Program-made: the position numbers and the translations under genes
Shown: positions 1 through 10,254 of the stretch, piece by piece
Numbering within the stretch: position 1 is the stretch's first letter
How the letters are laid out: each line of letters begins with the position of its first letter
DNA from: Isochrysis galbana
Lineage: Eukaryota > Haptophyta > Isochrysidales > Isochrysidaceae
Length of the DNA stretch: 64,000 nucleotides
NCBI GenBank assembly: GCA_018136815.1
Contig: CM030942.1
Location: 177,976-241,975 of the forward strand
Direction: 5' to 3'
The notes under the pieces: generated by a model
Told to the model about the DNA's origin: nothing
Database searches by the model: none
Seen by the model: the letters and a program-made list of their open reading frames with translations, nothing else

Positions 1-249
1 AGTATCACAAAACTCAAGACGCACACGTGAACCACTAGTCACCGAGGGCTAGAGCGGCTAACTTGGCACCGCGACCGGGCGGGCAGCATGGACTTCTTTG
101 TTCATCCACTTCAACTAGTGACAGAGCATGAAGGCAAATCAAGATCTACTGCCCTAGTGGCTGAGCCAATTGCCCTCTCTACCCTCGCGCACCTTGTCGA
201 AAATCGGCCTTGGCGCAGAAACCGCGTCGACGTTATCGTACCGAGATGC
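1..249. other. Left edge, no gene recognised
   Basis: This stretch leads into the tandem array. Short open frames run through it, but none has a recognisable domain or convincing composition. Confidence 0.4.
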
Positions 250-1535
250 GCTCGAGTACCCAACTTCCCACCGCTACCGGGCGCGCTCCTCGCGTGTTTT
301 GGTCGATGTGACTAGTGTGGATGCATCGCCAACAACTAAATCAAACAATGCCATCCTGCCACCCACGCCAATCGCCGCCGCCGCCCGCGCGCATTGCATC
401 GTAGTCGGCCGTGTGTGGCGCCGTCAACTACGCTGACGTCACCCGGCCGAATGGGCCGGAGTGCCCAACTTTCACACGCGATCGGGCGCGCTGCCGACAC
501 TTTCTCGGTCTCCCACTGGGATAGAATGCCCCACCAGGCATTATATCAGAATATGCCGCCCTAGCAGCCACGCCAATCGCCGCCGCCGCCCGCGCGCATC
601 GCGCCGTAGTCGGCCGTGTGTGGCGCCGTCAACTACGCTTACGTCACCGGCCGTACGGGCCGGAGTGCCCAATTTTCACACGCGATCGGGCGCGCTGCCG
701 GCGCTTTCTCGGCCATCCACCGAGATAGAATGCCCCACCAGGCATCATATCAGAATATGCCGCCCTAGCAGCCACGCCAATCGCCGCCGCCGCCCGCGCG
801 CATCGCGCCGTAGTCGGCCGTGTGTGGCGCCGTCAACTACGCTTACGTCACCGGCCGTACGGGCCGGAGTGCCCAACTTTCACACGCGATCGGGCGCGCT
901 GCCGGCGCTTTCTCGGCCATCCACCGCGATAGAATGCCCCACCAGGCATCATATCAGAATGTGCCGCCCTAGCAGCCACGCCAATCGCCGCCGCCGCCCG
1001 CGCGCATCGCGCCGTAGTCGGCCGTGTGTGGCGCCGTCAACTACGCTTACGTCACCGGCCGTACGGGCCGGAGTGCCCAATTTTCACACGTGATCGGGCG
1101 CGCTGCCGGCGCTTTCTCGGCCATCCACTGAGATAGAATGCCCCACCAGGCATCATATCAGAATGTGCCGCCCTAGCAGCCACGCCAATCGCCGCCGCTG
1201 CCCGCGCGCATCGCGCCGTAGTCGGCCGTGTGTGGCGCCGTCAACTACGCTTACGTCACCGGCCGTACAGGCCGGAGTGCCCAACTTTCACACGCGATCG
1301 GGCGCGCTACCGGCGCTTTCTCGGCCATCCACTTGGACAGAATGCCCCACCCGGCATCACATCCAAAGGCGCCGCCCTAGCAGCCACGCCAATCGCCGCC
1401 GCCGCCCGCGCGCATCGCGCAGTGGTTGACCGTGTGTGGCGCCGTCAACTACGCTAACGTCACCCAGCCGAATGGGCCGGAGTGCCCAACTTTCGAACGC
1501 CAGCGGGCGCGCTTGGTGAATGTTCTTGCTGAGGA
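250..1535. repeat. 204-bp tandem repeat array, about six units
   Basis: The anchor CGGAGTGCCCAA recurs at 457, 661, 865, 1069, 1273 and 1478, giving spacings of 204, 204, 204, 204 and 205 bp. A diverged first unit begins near 253. Inner units differ by only a few bases and outer units by more, as expected of an array kept similar by unequal exchange. Because 204 is 68 codons exactly, one + frame stays open for 210 residues (461-1093). That frame is arginine, proline and serine rich with no known fold, and is probably a by-product of the period. The array could be a minisatellite or a remnant of a larger satellite; no transposon ends are visible at either side. Confidence 0.9.
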
Positions 1536-1540
1536 TGCTC

Positions 1541-2248
1541 TTACGCTGCCCCGGTGCCAACGAATTCGCGAACGCGATGCACTTGGCGACCATTCGGTAG
1601 ATGGCACAGGAAGTCCTGCGGAAGCAGCGCAGCGCGCCAAGACGGCTGTATTGCAATGCTCGCCACGATTCCCGAGCGCGCGGTTGGGTAGTCTGCGGGG
1701 TTGGGAGGCAGCGTTCCAATATACTGGATGGGTTTCTGCGCGTAGGAGCGCGTAGGCAAGCCGGTGTCATCCTCCTCAGGTTGGGGCTGGAAGTGGTGTG
1801 GTGTGGGGCTGGCGGCCATGCTGCGTGGGCAGGTGAAGCAGAAATCGGCCGAGTGCGGTGGCATGAAACGCCGGTGAGACCGCCGACCGGTGTACTCGGA
1901 CCATTTAGTCCGAACACCATCGACAAGGGGGGGCTGACCACCGCCGTGCTCTCGCTGGAGCGCGGCGAAGGTCGGCCTGTCAGGCGGGTCGGTCGCCATC
2001 GCTCTGCCTCGGATTCGGAATCGAGCGGGGAGAGAGACGAGGGGAAATCTTCCCCCGGTCCGACGATAAAAAAATGTGGGCCTCCGGATCAACAAGAGTT
2101 TTTTTTTCAACCCACTCTCCCCCACCTCTACCGGAGGGCTCTGAGCCACTCCGTCGCGAGCGGCACCGGCGGCTAGCGCGGCGCTTTGGCCCTCCTCCCC
2201 GCCGGGAGTCGGGTGAATGAAATTCTGGACTGGGTCGGGCAACCCCAT
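1541..2248 (-). other. Long open frame of uncertain status
   Basis: A 235-codon open frame runs antisense through this region, and a 191-codon + frame overlaps it (1601-2176). Neither shows a domain I recognise. The minus frame is rich in Pro, Arg and Ser with scattered Trp and Cys, so it could be part of a decayed element protein. In this GC-rich DNA, long open frames arise by chance, so I do not call a gene. Confidence 0.15.
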
Positions 2249-2544
2249 TTGGGTGTCTGGACGGGGAACGAACAGCGAACGAAGGGCGGTGGGGCGGCGA
2301 GGCGCTCCTAGCGGCCCTAGAGTGATGGGTTGTAAGAGATTGTTAGTTAGACCTACAAAGAACTCTTCCCTCAGGGAGGGAGCCTAGGCTGCTTGAGTGC
2401 AGCGACGCAGCGAACAACGACGGACAACGATGCCGAGGACAACAGGATACACCGCCTCACGAACACACCAGAATCATTCACCCAAACCAAGCAAATTATC
2501 AAGCAACCGCGACCCCAAATCACCGATAACTCAAACACGTCGCG

Positions 2545-2560
2545 AGAGACGGAGAGAGAG

Positions 2561-2594
<34 letters not shown>
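2545..2594. repeat. GA microsatellite
   Basis: An almost pure GA run about 50 bp long interrupts otherwise unremarkable sequence between 2250 and 2740. I see no gene in that interval. Confidence 0.8.
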
Positions 2595-2597
<3 letters not shown>

Positions 2598-2748
2598 CCG
2601 CAGCGACGGCCGGAGCGTGTCTCCCTTGTAACTTCCCACGTAGCGGAGAGTCCGAAGGGGAGCGTCATGTCGCGCGACCGCGGCGATCACTTCGGATACA
2701 GATCGCAACGAGATATCTTCACGACGGAAGAAATCTTGCCGTTGAGCC

Positions 2749-3303
2749 ATGACACTGATATTGTTTGTTGCAATGCCCATTATCAAACCGCTTCGAATGC
2801 TAGATAGCAACAAGTTTTGCATCGGCAAGGTGTACGATCGGATGTTCACGATTGGTGAGCGCATAAAAACGTTGCAGGGCAAGGTGCCTTGGTTCAAGGG
2901 TCTGCAAACAATCCATGCTGAAAGGTGGGAGTACCTTCACTCTCCTTTCCATGCTGCTGCGTATGCCCTAGACCCTGAATTCATGAATACTGCGGGCGAA
3001 CTTGACGCGGCGACCATGGAGGGCTTGAATATCGTTTTCGATCGATTCTGCCTGCGCGACGCGATCTTGGCCTCAGTCGATCATGAGCATGCATGGAAGC
3101 ACTTAACTTGCAAACGCCCTGACTGAGGTTGTTTCAAGAGTTGCTCAAGTCGAGCGTGAATTCTCGGCGTATCAAAATAAGGAAGGGACATTCTCACGGT
3201 CGTCGGCGATCGACAATGCTAAGGAGATGGAGCCATCGCGTTGGTGGACCATGTATGGTAAGCACGTCCCAATGCTCGCATCGATTGCACAACAGGTTTT
3301 GTC
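2749..3303 (+). pseudogene. hAT transposase fragment, broken
   Basis: The open frame 2749-3126 reads like the central part of hAT-superfamily transposases. It has a pro-Leu-aspartate start (LDSNKFCIGKVYDRMF), then an ERWEYLHSPFHAAAY block that matches the conserved RW...HSPLHAAAYFLNP stretch, then DPEF. The match continues after a frame change near 3126 in a second + frame, with EPSRWWTMYG and PMLASIAQQVLSQ, the usual block before the C-terminal dimerisation region. At 3304 it is cut off by a repeat that also occurs at 37796. The catalytic N-terminal part and the dimerisation end are missing, so this is a dead copy. hAT proteins are cut-and-paste transposases that leave 8-bp target duplications. 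Confidence 0.65.
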
Positions 3304-3556
3304 TCAAAATAAAAAAATTTTCCAACTGGGAAGGTGCTGGTCCGAAGTTTTTTCTTCAGTGAAGGTGCAGGTGAAGGTGAGAGTGCAGGAACTGCAGGTG
3401 CAGGTGAAGACACGGTGAACGGGGCGCGCTGGGCGGCCAGTAGCCCGCCAAGGTGGCTGTTGATCGTGCTCGCGTGGGATTGCAAGTTGAGAGCCAAAAT
3501 TGATCAAGTGGTGGGGCACACCACCCATGTTATCGGAAAAAATAAGCAGGCACCTG
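3304..3556. repeat. Dispersed repeat A2, copy 1
   Basis: This block is nearly identical to 37796-38046, which carries a 2-bp insertion near its start and a few substitutions. Both copies begin with an AT-rich end followed by CCAACTGGGAAGGTG. They also share a GTGCAGGTGAAGGTGAGAGT-like G-rich stretch and an open frame. Similarity stops abruptly after AATAAGCAGGCACCTG in both. The AT-rich end resembles the reverse complement of the right end of repeat A at 5549 and 53594, so A and A2 may belong to one element family. In this copy it interrupts the hAT fragment. Confidence 0.8.
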
Positions 3557-3781
3557 CACTGCACGCACAATCCTTCACTCCAACTGCGGCATCGACGCCA
3601 CATACAGCTGCGGAGCCCGCGCGCGCACATCAAATCCCGCGCGCACACACCCGTTCTATTCAATACAAGATCCTCAAGCTGATTCATTCACTTATGCGGA
3701 CATGGGAAGCGCAGCAGCGGAAGTGCAGCAGCAACACAACAGCCCCGCGCTGAACACATGAAGCCAGCGGGGGGCCCATTT

Positions 3782-4237
3782 TCAGAGGCTGGGCACGTTG
3801 TTGTCGCTGTCGCTCGAACATGCTCCCTCCGCTATTTCACCCTGCTGCGTTTCCTCGTGCTGTTCGTCCGTCTCGACTCCGGCTGATTCCAGACGCGTGC
3901 GCTCCCTGCCGATCTTGTAGAAGAAGACAGCCAGCACTGTGCGAGCAGTGCTTGCGCCAGACCTGTGGTACATGCGAGACAGTGGCGCGCGTTTGTTTTG
4001 CTCAGCGAACAGGTCGACACTACCATCAGGTGAGGCAGCCACAACTATACTCCCGCTGCTTCCTGACCCTCCTAGCCGCTTGCCGCGCACTATAGCTTTG
4101 GCGCTGCAGGACCCTGCGCAGGCAACGCTCACAAGGTCACTGCACACACACCAATGCATATGTACTGACACATCGTGGTCACCGCCTGCAGTGTCAATGG
4201 ATGCGAACGTAACGTCCCTCGCGTCCGGTCGGCGCAA
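3782..4237 (-). other. Possible exon, function unknown
   Basis: A 151-codon antisense open frame has mixed composition. It has a Gly/Ser-rich middle, a stretch reading SIVVAASPDGSVDLF, and an acidic Glu/Asp/Ser C-terminal tail before the stop. Its first codon is not ATG and the only internal methionines are late, so if real it is the last exon of a spliced gene. No family was recognised. It lies head to head with the open frame that starts at 4316. Confidence 0.25.
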
Positions 4238-4315
4238 GGGGCCTCCAAGTACTCCATCGGTGGCATCTATGACGTCGGGGGCATCCGGTCCGGGCTTCTA
4301 GAGGGTCGCCTACCG

Positions 4316-5371
4316 ATGAAGCTGGCAGCCCTCATGTTCTGCATGGAGGTCGGCGGAGAGTGGTCGAATGTGCCGGCGGTTTCCAACATTGAGGTCGTGA
4401 CCGTCATCGGTGTCTTCCACAACCACCTGATTGCCCGAGCCCTCGTGCTGGCCATCCTTAGGGGGCCTGCACCTGCGGCTTCGGACCCACTCCTCGGCGG
4501 CTTACCGGTGCACGAACCCGAACCCGTCCCTCTAACCCCAAGTGACGTGCAACTCCTGATGAAGGTTGGCCAGGTGCCAACCGCCTCTGGCGGGCACATT
4601 GATTTGGAGGTGCTGGGTGAACACCTCTTCTCCTACCCGGATGAACAGCTTTCTCGTCAAGTGGAGACTTTCTGCCACACCTTCACGGAGAAGACGATGA
4701 TGAGCTGGCTGCAGGCCTTGCACAGCGAAGATTTCGGCCAGTGCCAGTCTGAGCGCATTGTCTCGCGCTCTGATATGGCGGGAATCGCCGAGTTCTTGAC
4801 GCAGACGCGATGCTTGGTGGACGAGGCTGCCGTCGCGCCGTTCATCCTGCCGGAGCACTTTCCCCTGCAGGTGCAGGTGCAGAAACTCCGTGCAGAAGCG
4901 GCGCTGCCACTGCAGCTCGACGCAGGCGTTGGCACACCTGCAGCAGCACATGCATCCATGCCACCGCTCGTGCAGGCGTCTCGATCGGCGTCCGCTATGC
5001 GCATTCCGCCCTCCCCGTTCATCGACGGCGTTTCTGCGCCACTGCTGAAGTCGGGCGTGCAAAGGGCCACCTCTGCTGCCCCGGCAGCATCCGGGCCGTT
5101 CGTCGCTGCAGCACTCTCGCAAGCTGCACCACTCCCGCAACACTGGGAATGCGTGACGCTAAGCCTTCGCCTTCTGAAGGAGCCCAGCCGGAGAGCGCCT
5201 GACTCACCATTGGTTGCCAAATCTGCGACACCACTGACTTCGGGCGCTCGACTGGCGACCTCTACGGCCTCAGCAGCATCCTCGCAGTTTGCCGCTGCAG
5301 CACTCCAGCAACCCCGGGAGTGCGCAACGCTACCCCTTCGCCGTCTGAAGGAGCCTAGGCCCGAGACATGA
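4316..5371 (+). CDS. Hypothetical protein ending in a duplicated module
   Basis: The first in-frame ATG at 4316 opens a frame of 351 residues; the frame is open upstream to 4175. The first 190 residues are mixed and globular-looking, with no family I can name. From about residue 196 onward the protein is encoded by repeat A, which recurs at 52947-53594 in the same frame behind a different upstream sequence. That half contains two diverged internal repeats of about 75 residues, each ending in a LRLLKEP or LRRLKEP motif and rich in Ala, Ser and Pro. It could be an element-encoded protein or a host gene carrying a mobile module. Splicing upstream is possible. Confidence 0.35.
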   Translation: MKLAALMFCMEVGGEWSNVPAVSNIEVVTVIGVFHNHLIARALVLAILRGPAPAASDPLLGGLPVHEPEPVPLTPSDVQLLMKVGQVPTASGGHIDLEVLGEHLFSYPDEQLSRQVETFCHTFTEKTMMSWLQALHSEDFGQCQSERIVSRSDMAGIAEFLTQTRCLVDEAAVAPFILPEHFPLQVQVQKLRAEAALPLQLDAGVGTPAAAHASMPPLVQASRSASAMRIPPSPFIDGVSAPLLKSGVQRATSAAPAASGPFVAAALSQAAPLPQHWECVTLSLRLLKEPSRRAPDSPLVAKSATPLTSGARLATSTASAASSQFAAAALQQPRECATLPLRRLKEPRPET

Positions 5372-5549
5372 CCATTAATGCAAGCCGGGGCGCTCAGATG
5401 ACCCGCCCGCCCGCCCCCGGGCTCTGCCGGGGTCTCTGCAGGGCCTGCTGGGACATCTTCACCTGCGTCTTCACCTGCGTCGGCGTGCGGCATCGGCCAG
5501 CGGCTCAGTGCAGCCGCCGATATTCCCAGTTGTAATTATTTTTTATTTC
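4902..5549. repeat. Dispersed repeat A, copy 1 (648 bp)
   Basis: It aligns without gaps to 52947-53594 with about five mismatches, so the two copies are roughly 99 percent identical and the duplication is recent. The right end reads ATTCCCAGTTGTAATTATT followed by a T-rich run. The left boundary falls inside an open frame. No target duplication is evident. Partial right-end relatives occur at 13187-13250 (reverse), 41842-42745 (split by an insertion) and about 58975-59120 (diverged). Confidence 0.9.
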
Positions 5550-6239
5550 AACCTGCCGCTGCATCTGCATCTGCAGCAGAACGCAATTGCAATTGGTCGG
5601 TATATGGTCAAATCCATAGCCAGAATCGCGCGAGGATGAGGCACGCCACTGCGGATAAACTAGTCTATTGTCATGAGACCATGCATGTGCAGCGGCGCGT
5701 GCAAGATGCTGGCTGGGCCGCTGACGTGGTGAAGTGGGATAGTGACTCCGATAGCAGTGATGATGATGCTCAGGAGGCATGGCTGGCAGACGATGCGGCT
5801 TGTCCTAGCCTTGACGTAGTGCAGAGGTTGATTGCTTGAACCTTCATCCATTCTGTAGAGAGGGGGGGGGGGTTGGCGCGAGCGTGGCGCGCGCATGCGG
5901 GGGGGGGGGGGGGGGCTTCAGAAAAACGGTGAAAAACACTGTTTTGGCCTTGACAAGGGCCTTGACACAAAAACGGGTATCCTGTTTTTCACATTTAGGA
6001 TGGTAGCCAAACAAACCTGCTTTCACCTATGTTTCACCTCGAGGTTTGACGTCAAACTCGGAGTGAAACTCGTGTGAAACACTCTCCAACCCCCCTTCCC
6101 CGAAGATAGAAATTAGAAATTCGGCCGGGTCCCGCCCCCTCTTCCTCTTCACTCTCCTCTCTCCCGACGTCCGGCCGTCCACGGCCGTCCACTTTAAAAG
6201 TACAAGACAGAAGACCCCGGGGAATGGGGAGGTGAGCGT
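5550..6239. other. No gene recognised
   Basis: The stretch includes poly-G runs near 5864 and 5900 and a TTTAAAAGTAC box near 6192. Short open frames here are not convincing. Confidence 0.4.
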
Positions 6240-6385
6240 ACGCGCGTGGCGAGAGGGCGAGGGAGAGATTAGAGAGAAAAGGAGCAGAGTGAGAGAAGAG
6301 AAGGGGGGAGAGGGGCGGGGGGAGGGAGAGGGAGGACAGAGGGAGAGAGAGGGGGAAGAGGGGAAGGGGGGGAGGGGGGGGGGGG

Positions 6386-6426
<41 letters not shown>

Positions 6427-6510
6427 GGAGGGGGGGGGGGGGAGGGAGGGAGGGAGAGAGAGAGAGAGGTGGGAGGAGGGAGAGAAGGGGGAAAGAAGGA
6501 GAATAACCAG
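6240..6510. repeat. GA/G-rich purine tract upstream of the hydrolase
   Basis: About 270 bp of nearly pure purine on the + strand includes a clean GA run (about 6390-6415) and several poly-G runs. It ends about 75 bp before the likely start codon at 6586. It holds a + frame open across the tract, which makes an open frame starting at 6232 look longer than the real gene. Confidence 0.85.
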
Positions 6511-6585
6511 GACAGGCGAACGAGTTGGCCACTCCGCGCGTCGAGCCGGCGCTCGTCCGGCTGTGCAGAGAGGGGGATCGAGGCA

Positions 6586-8346
6586 ATGACAAGTCCTGGC
6601 ATTCGTTGCCATGTCCATGCCGTGTGTGAGCTCGTGCTCAGCCGGGGAGAGCGAGTCTCCCATCCGTTTGCGCTCAGCGTTCACGCCTCCTTCTCTCTCT
6701 CTTCTGCGGTACTACAACCACCCATCATCGTTCGAGGCTTCTATGATGGCGGGATCACTTGGCGCGTCCGCTTTAGCCCGCCCGCGCCCGGACTCTGGCA
6801 CTGGCACACCAACTCGACCGACGCACCTTGGCTAGTTTCCTCGGGTGCACTCGCCGTGGGGGCCGCTGAGGGCGGCGCGCGCGGCCCCGTCCATGCAGCA
6901 GGGCGCGTTTTCCGCTACGCAAGTGGCGAGGAGTACCTGTTGGTAGGTACCACCTCGTATGCTTGGGCCCACCAGAATGCGAGCATGCGCGCCGCGACTC
7001 TGCAAGCTATGCGTAAGTCGCCGTTCAACAAGCTAAGGATGACTGTCTTCCCCAAGTGGTACCCCTACAACTACCAAGAGCCGGCGAGTGGTTTGTACCC
7101 GTTTGAGGGCAGCCCGCCCACCTCTTGGGATTTCTCGCGCTTCAATCTCCCATTTTGGTGGCAGCTTGAAGGACTAGTGCGCGAGCTGCAAGCGCTTGAT
7201 GTGATTGCGGAGCTCATACTCTTCCACCCTTACGATCATTGGGGATTTGCGTGCATGGGCGGGAGCGACGCCGTCACGTACGATCTACACCATGATATCG
7301 CCTATGTCCAATATGTGGTGGCGCGCCTTGGCGCCTTCTCGAACGTATGGTGGTCGCTTGCGAACGAGTGGGATTTCATCGGATGTAAGGCACGAGGTTT
7401 GAGCGACCAGCCAAGCAAGTCCCCCGTGTGGGATGCGCTTGGTGCTACCCTAGCGGCCGAGGATCCGTACGATCGCGAGGCATCCATCCACAACGGCGTC
7501 CGGATGTATAATCACTCACGCGAGTGGGTGACTCACATAAGCCTTCAAGGCAACGAAGAGCAGACGCCGAGCATTGTAAAGGGTAGGTATGGAGTCAAGC
7601 CTGTGGTGTGGGATGAAGTGCGCTACGAAGGAGACATTCCTGAGGAGTGGGGCTCGTTATCCGGGCCGGAGATGGCAGACCGCTTTTGGTGGGGGCACTC
7701 TCTAGGCGCCTATGTGGGGCACTCGGAGACGCTTATGATGCCCGGGTTGAGAGATGACGACCAGCTTATGTGGTGGTCCAAAGGGGGGAGACTACATGGC
7801 ACGTCGCAGAGTCGCATTAGCTGGTTTGCAAGGACTGTCGGACATGAATCCCGCCCGCCGTTGTCTCAACTCACTCCACACGACACAGAGCCGCTGTGCG
7901 ACTGCCGAGGCTCTGTGCTCCTGGGTGATGGCTACGCATTGTTCCACATCGCGAAGGGCCCGGCAAACGTACCTCAGGCCTGGCAGCGCGAGCTTGGACA
8001 ACTTGTGCAAGCGGATGTTCAGGCTATTACCTCGGTCCACCTTACCGGGGCACGATGCGCTTTCAACTTGTCTGCCTTTCCCGTCCGCAAGCGAGGTGGC
8101 GGCGATGCGATCGGCGGCGACGGTGTTGGCCGCCGTTGGGACCCAACTAAGGAATCATGGCCTAGCGTCGGCCGTCCGCGAAGTAGTCCACGGGCTCAGC
8201 AGAGTGGGGATCCTGCCTCCTTTCGCGTCATTAGATTGGACTGGTGGAATGAGATGGAGACGGAAATGGCTGCGGCCGCGACTGGCGTTTTCCGCACAAG
8301 TCAGCTTGGTCGCCTTCCCGCTAACATCGAAATTTGGCAGAATTGA
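6586..8346 (+). CDS. DUF5060/DUF5605-type glycoside hydrolase
   Basis: The 586-residue product reads as an N-terminal DUF5060-like beta domain (about residues 1-105, containing GFYDGG and a GLWHWHT motif). A TIM-barrel of the DUF4038/GH140-like clan follows (about 110-450), then a C-terminal DUF5605-like domain with a RLDWWNEMETEM block. Within the barrel, the WWSLANEWDF motif places Glu261 as likely acid/base and VVWDEVRYEG places Glu344 as likely nucleophile. Such enzymes cleave glycosidic bonds in plant or microbial polysaccharides; the substrate cannot be told. I chose ATG 6586 because upstream codons come from the purine tract. No signal peptide is clear, so a 5' exon could be missing. 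The gene is intronless over 1.76 kb. Relatives I know are mainly bacterial, so bacterial origin is possible. Confidence 0.75.
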   Translation: MTSPGIRCHVHAVCELVLSRGERVSHPFALSVHASFSLSSAVLQPPIIVRGFYDGGITWRVRFSPPAPGLWHWHTNSTDAPWLVSSGALAVGAAEGGARGPVHAAGRVFRYASGEEYLLVGTTSYAWAHQNASMRAATLQAMRKSPFNKLRMTVFPKWYPYNYQEPASGLYPFEGSPPTSWDFSRFNLPFWWQLEGLVRELQALDVIAELILFHPYDHWGFACMGGSDAVTYDLHHDIAYVQYVVARLGAFSNVWWSLANEWDFIGCKARGLSDQPSKSPVWDALGATLAAEDPYDREASIHNGVRMYNHSREWVTHISLQGNEEQTPSIVKGRYGVKPVVWDEVRYEGDIPEEWGSLSGPEMADRFWWGHSLGAYVGHSETLMMPGLRDDDQLMWWSKGGRLHGTSQSRISWFARTVGHESRPPLSQLTPHDTEPLCDCRGSVLLGDGYALFHIAKGPANVPQAWQRELGQLVQADVQAITSVHLTGARCAFNLSAFPVRKRGGGDAIGGDGVGRRWDPTKESWPSVGRPRSSPRAQQSGDPASFRVIRLDWWNEMETEMAAAATGVFRTSQLGRLPANIEIWQN

Positions 8347-10254
8347 CGCTGCCTGAACGGTTCTGAAGCATGGAGGCGACGTGCAAGTGATTCAACGCTA
8401 TGAGACCAATGTACTGTGGTTGTACGTACGACACCTCAGCACCCCAGTGCAACATTCGAACGCGCTGGCCCTTGATATTGGTGTGTGGGGCATGTACGGA
8501 AAACATTGATTACCTCGGCGCCTGTCCGGAGATGCATCGCTTTTTCGTCTCCTTCCGGACTGGGCTACCGATTGAAGCTACTCCCTCCCTGGTCGACCCA
8601 CTCTTCGCCTTAAAACAAATCACCTCAATTAGTTTACAACTTGGCGCCGTGTTTCATGGTCATGGACGTTCAGCACCCTCCAACCTCCAACAACTTTGCG
8701 GAACTGTCTTACCGCTGCATCAGAGTTTCACCGAAACTATGGGCCGCTCGGTCAGACCCTATTGGACCGCCGCGCTCTGCGCGCGCGTTCGCGAAGTCAC
8801 TCTTGGCGGCTGTATTACGTCTTGGAAGCGTCGGCGCCCTCTCCCCCTCTCTCTCCCCTGAAGGAGAAGTGGTTCATCTGGGCCCCTTTCTCGGTAGGGT
8901 ATGGATGCCTTTGATCCTGTGCCACCGGTATGCAATGTTTAGTGTCGCTCTCGCGCGCGTTGTTCGCGAGCTGTCCCGCTACTGATCGCTGCTCGACTCT
9001 GCATTTGGTTGGGTGAGTACCTTTTCTGGGTGAGTGCCACTCTTCTCTTTCCTGTCCTCCCCTGTCGGTCAGTTATTCTGACAACTCGGCTGCGCCGTTG
9101 ACTCTTCTTTCTCCTCCCCCGCGGTGAAGTTCGGCCCTATTTTACAGCTCGGCTGCGCCATCGTCTCTTCTCTCTCCTCCTTCGCTGAGCGGGGTATGAC
9201 TCCCCTTGACACGCTCGGCTTCCCTCTAACCATTCGGCTCGATAGCTGGGCATTCTTTCTCTCTTCTCTCCTTATGAGAGAAGTTGCTCTTTATGGATCC
9301 TTATTTTGCTCGCTCGACTGCCCTCTATACATCGTCTATCACTATCTACGGTGGTTCTCTCTAGCTCTTCTCACGCTGCCCTAGGAATGTCGGCCCATTG
9401 TTGGCGCCGCCTTGCTTGTCGGCCTTCGTCAGCGCATCTTTTTGCTGTTTGCATTTATCCGCGTGAGCGTCGTGCTCGTATCTAACCCTGTACTCCGTTA
9501 GGATGGGCTTTCAGAAAGTGTCTTGTCTTGGTGTGTCGCGGCGCATGCCGCACTGCACGCTAAAATGCATGGCATAAGGCTTATGCACAAGCAGATACCT
9601 CGGGAGGGCACTGCTTCAGACAGGCGGCGCGCGCGCCATGCGCCACTAGCACTGGCGTATTATCGAGTGCGCGGAGCACAAAAACGGGTCTTGCAGAGGC
9701 ACCTCGGCCCCGCATGCGCACCCGCTTTGGGCATAGGCGGTTGGGCTGTGCGTACCGTTCGGGCTAGAGGTGGCAGCGAAAGGGCGCCTCTGCGTTTGCT
9801 AGGATAGTTAGTTGAGCCTTCCGAAGGTTTCAAAAGGAATCTCACAAGCATCATGATACGTAAGAATGTGTGTCGTGACGTGTGCCTATGCCTATGCCTT
9901 ATGCCATGTCTCTCGAGCAGCACACAACGCGCGCGCCAGCAAGTGGCAATGAGAACCGCCAGAGCTCCCCGTGCCTGTGAGTATCCCCGTATGTTCCAAG
10001 CAAGCAAAAAGAATCATGCAACCGTACATTCGGTGATGCAGGCCGTTGACAAAGGGCGATGCAAGGGCGTTTGTGACCCCGCAAACAATATGTCCGCAAT
10101 GAAACACAGTATGTCCGAATAAAAGCACCTCTCTCCTTCCTCGGCCATGCAGTGTGCACATCGCATCCGCAACGTAAGAGCTAACAGGTGTTGCTCGTGG
10201 CGGCACGCGCCGCCACTAGCCAAGAATCAAGAAGCAGTGGCAAACCCCCAGCTG
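8347..10254. other. Intergenic, no gene recognised
   Basis: About 1.9 kb lies between the hydrolase and the transferase. Open frames such as 8400-8861 and 9853-10122 lack recognisable domains and shift between frames. Pyrimidine-rich sequence with recurring CTCGGCTGCGCC-like words occupies about 9000-9400. No transposon ends were found. Confidence 0.4.

Noticed and set aside
250-1535. CRISPR-like array
   Set aside because: Units are contiguous 204-bp repeats with no unique spacers, and the window is eukaryotic.
6232-6585. Upstream extension of the hydrolase frame through the purine tract
   Set aside because: The encoded residues are only Gly, Glu and Arg from simple sequence, and DUF5060 similarity begins after the ATG at 6586.
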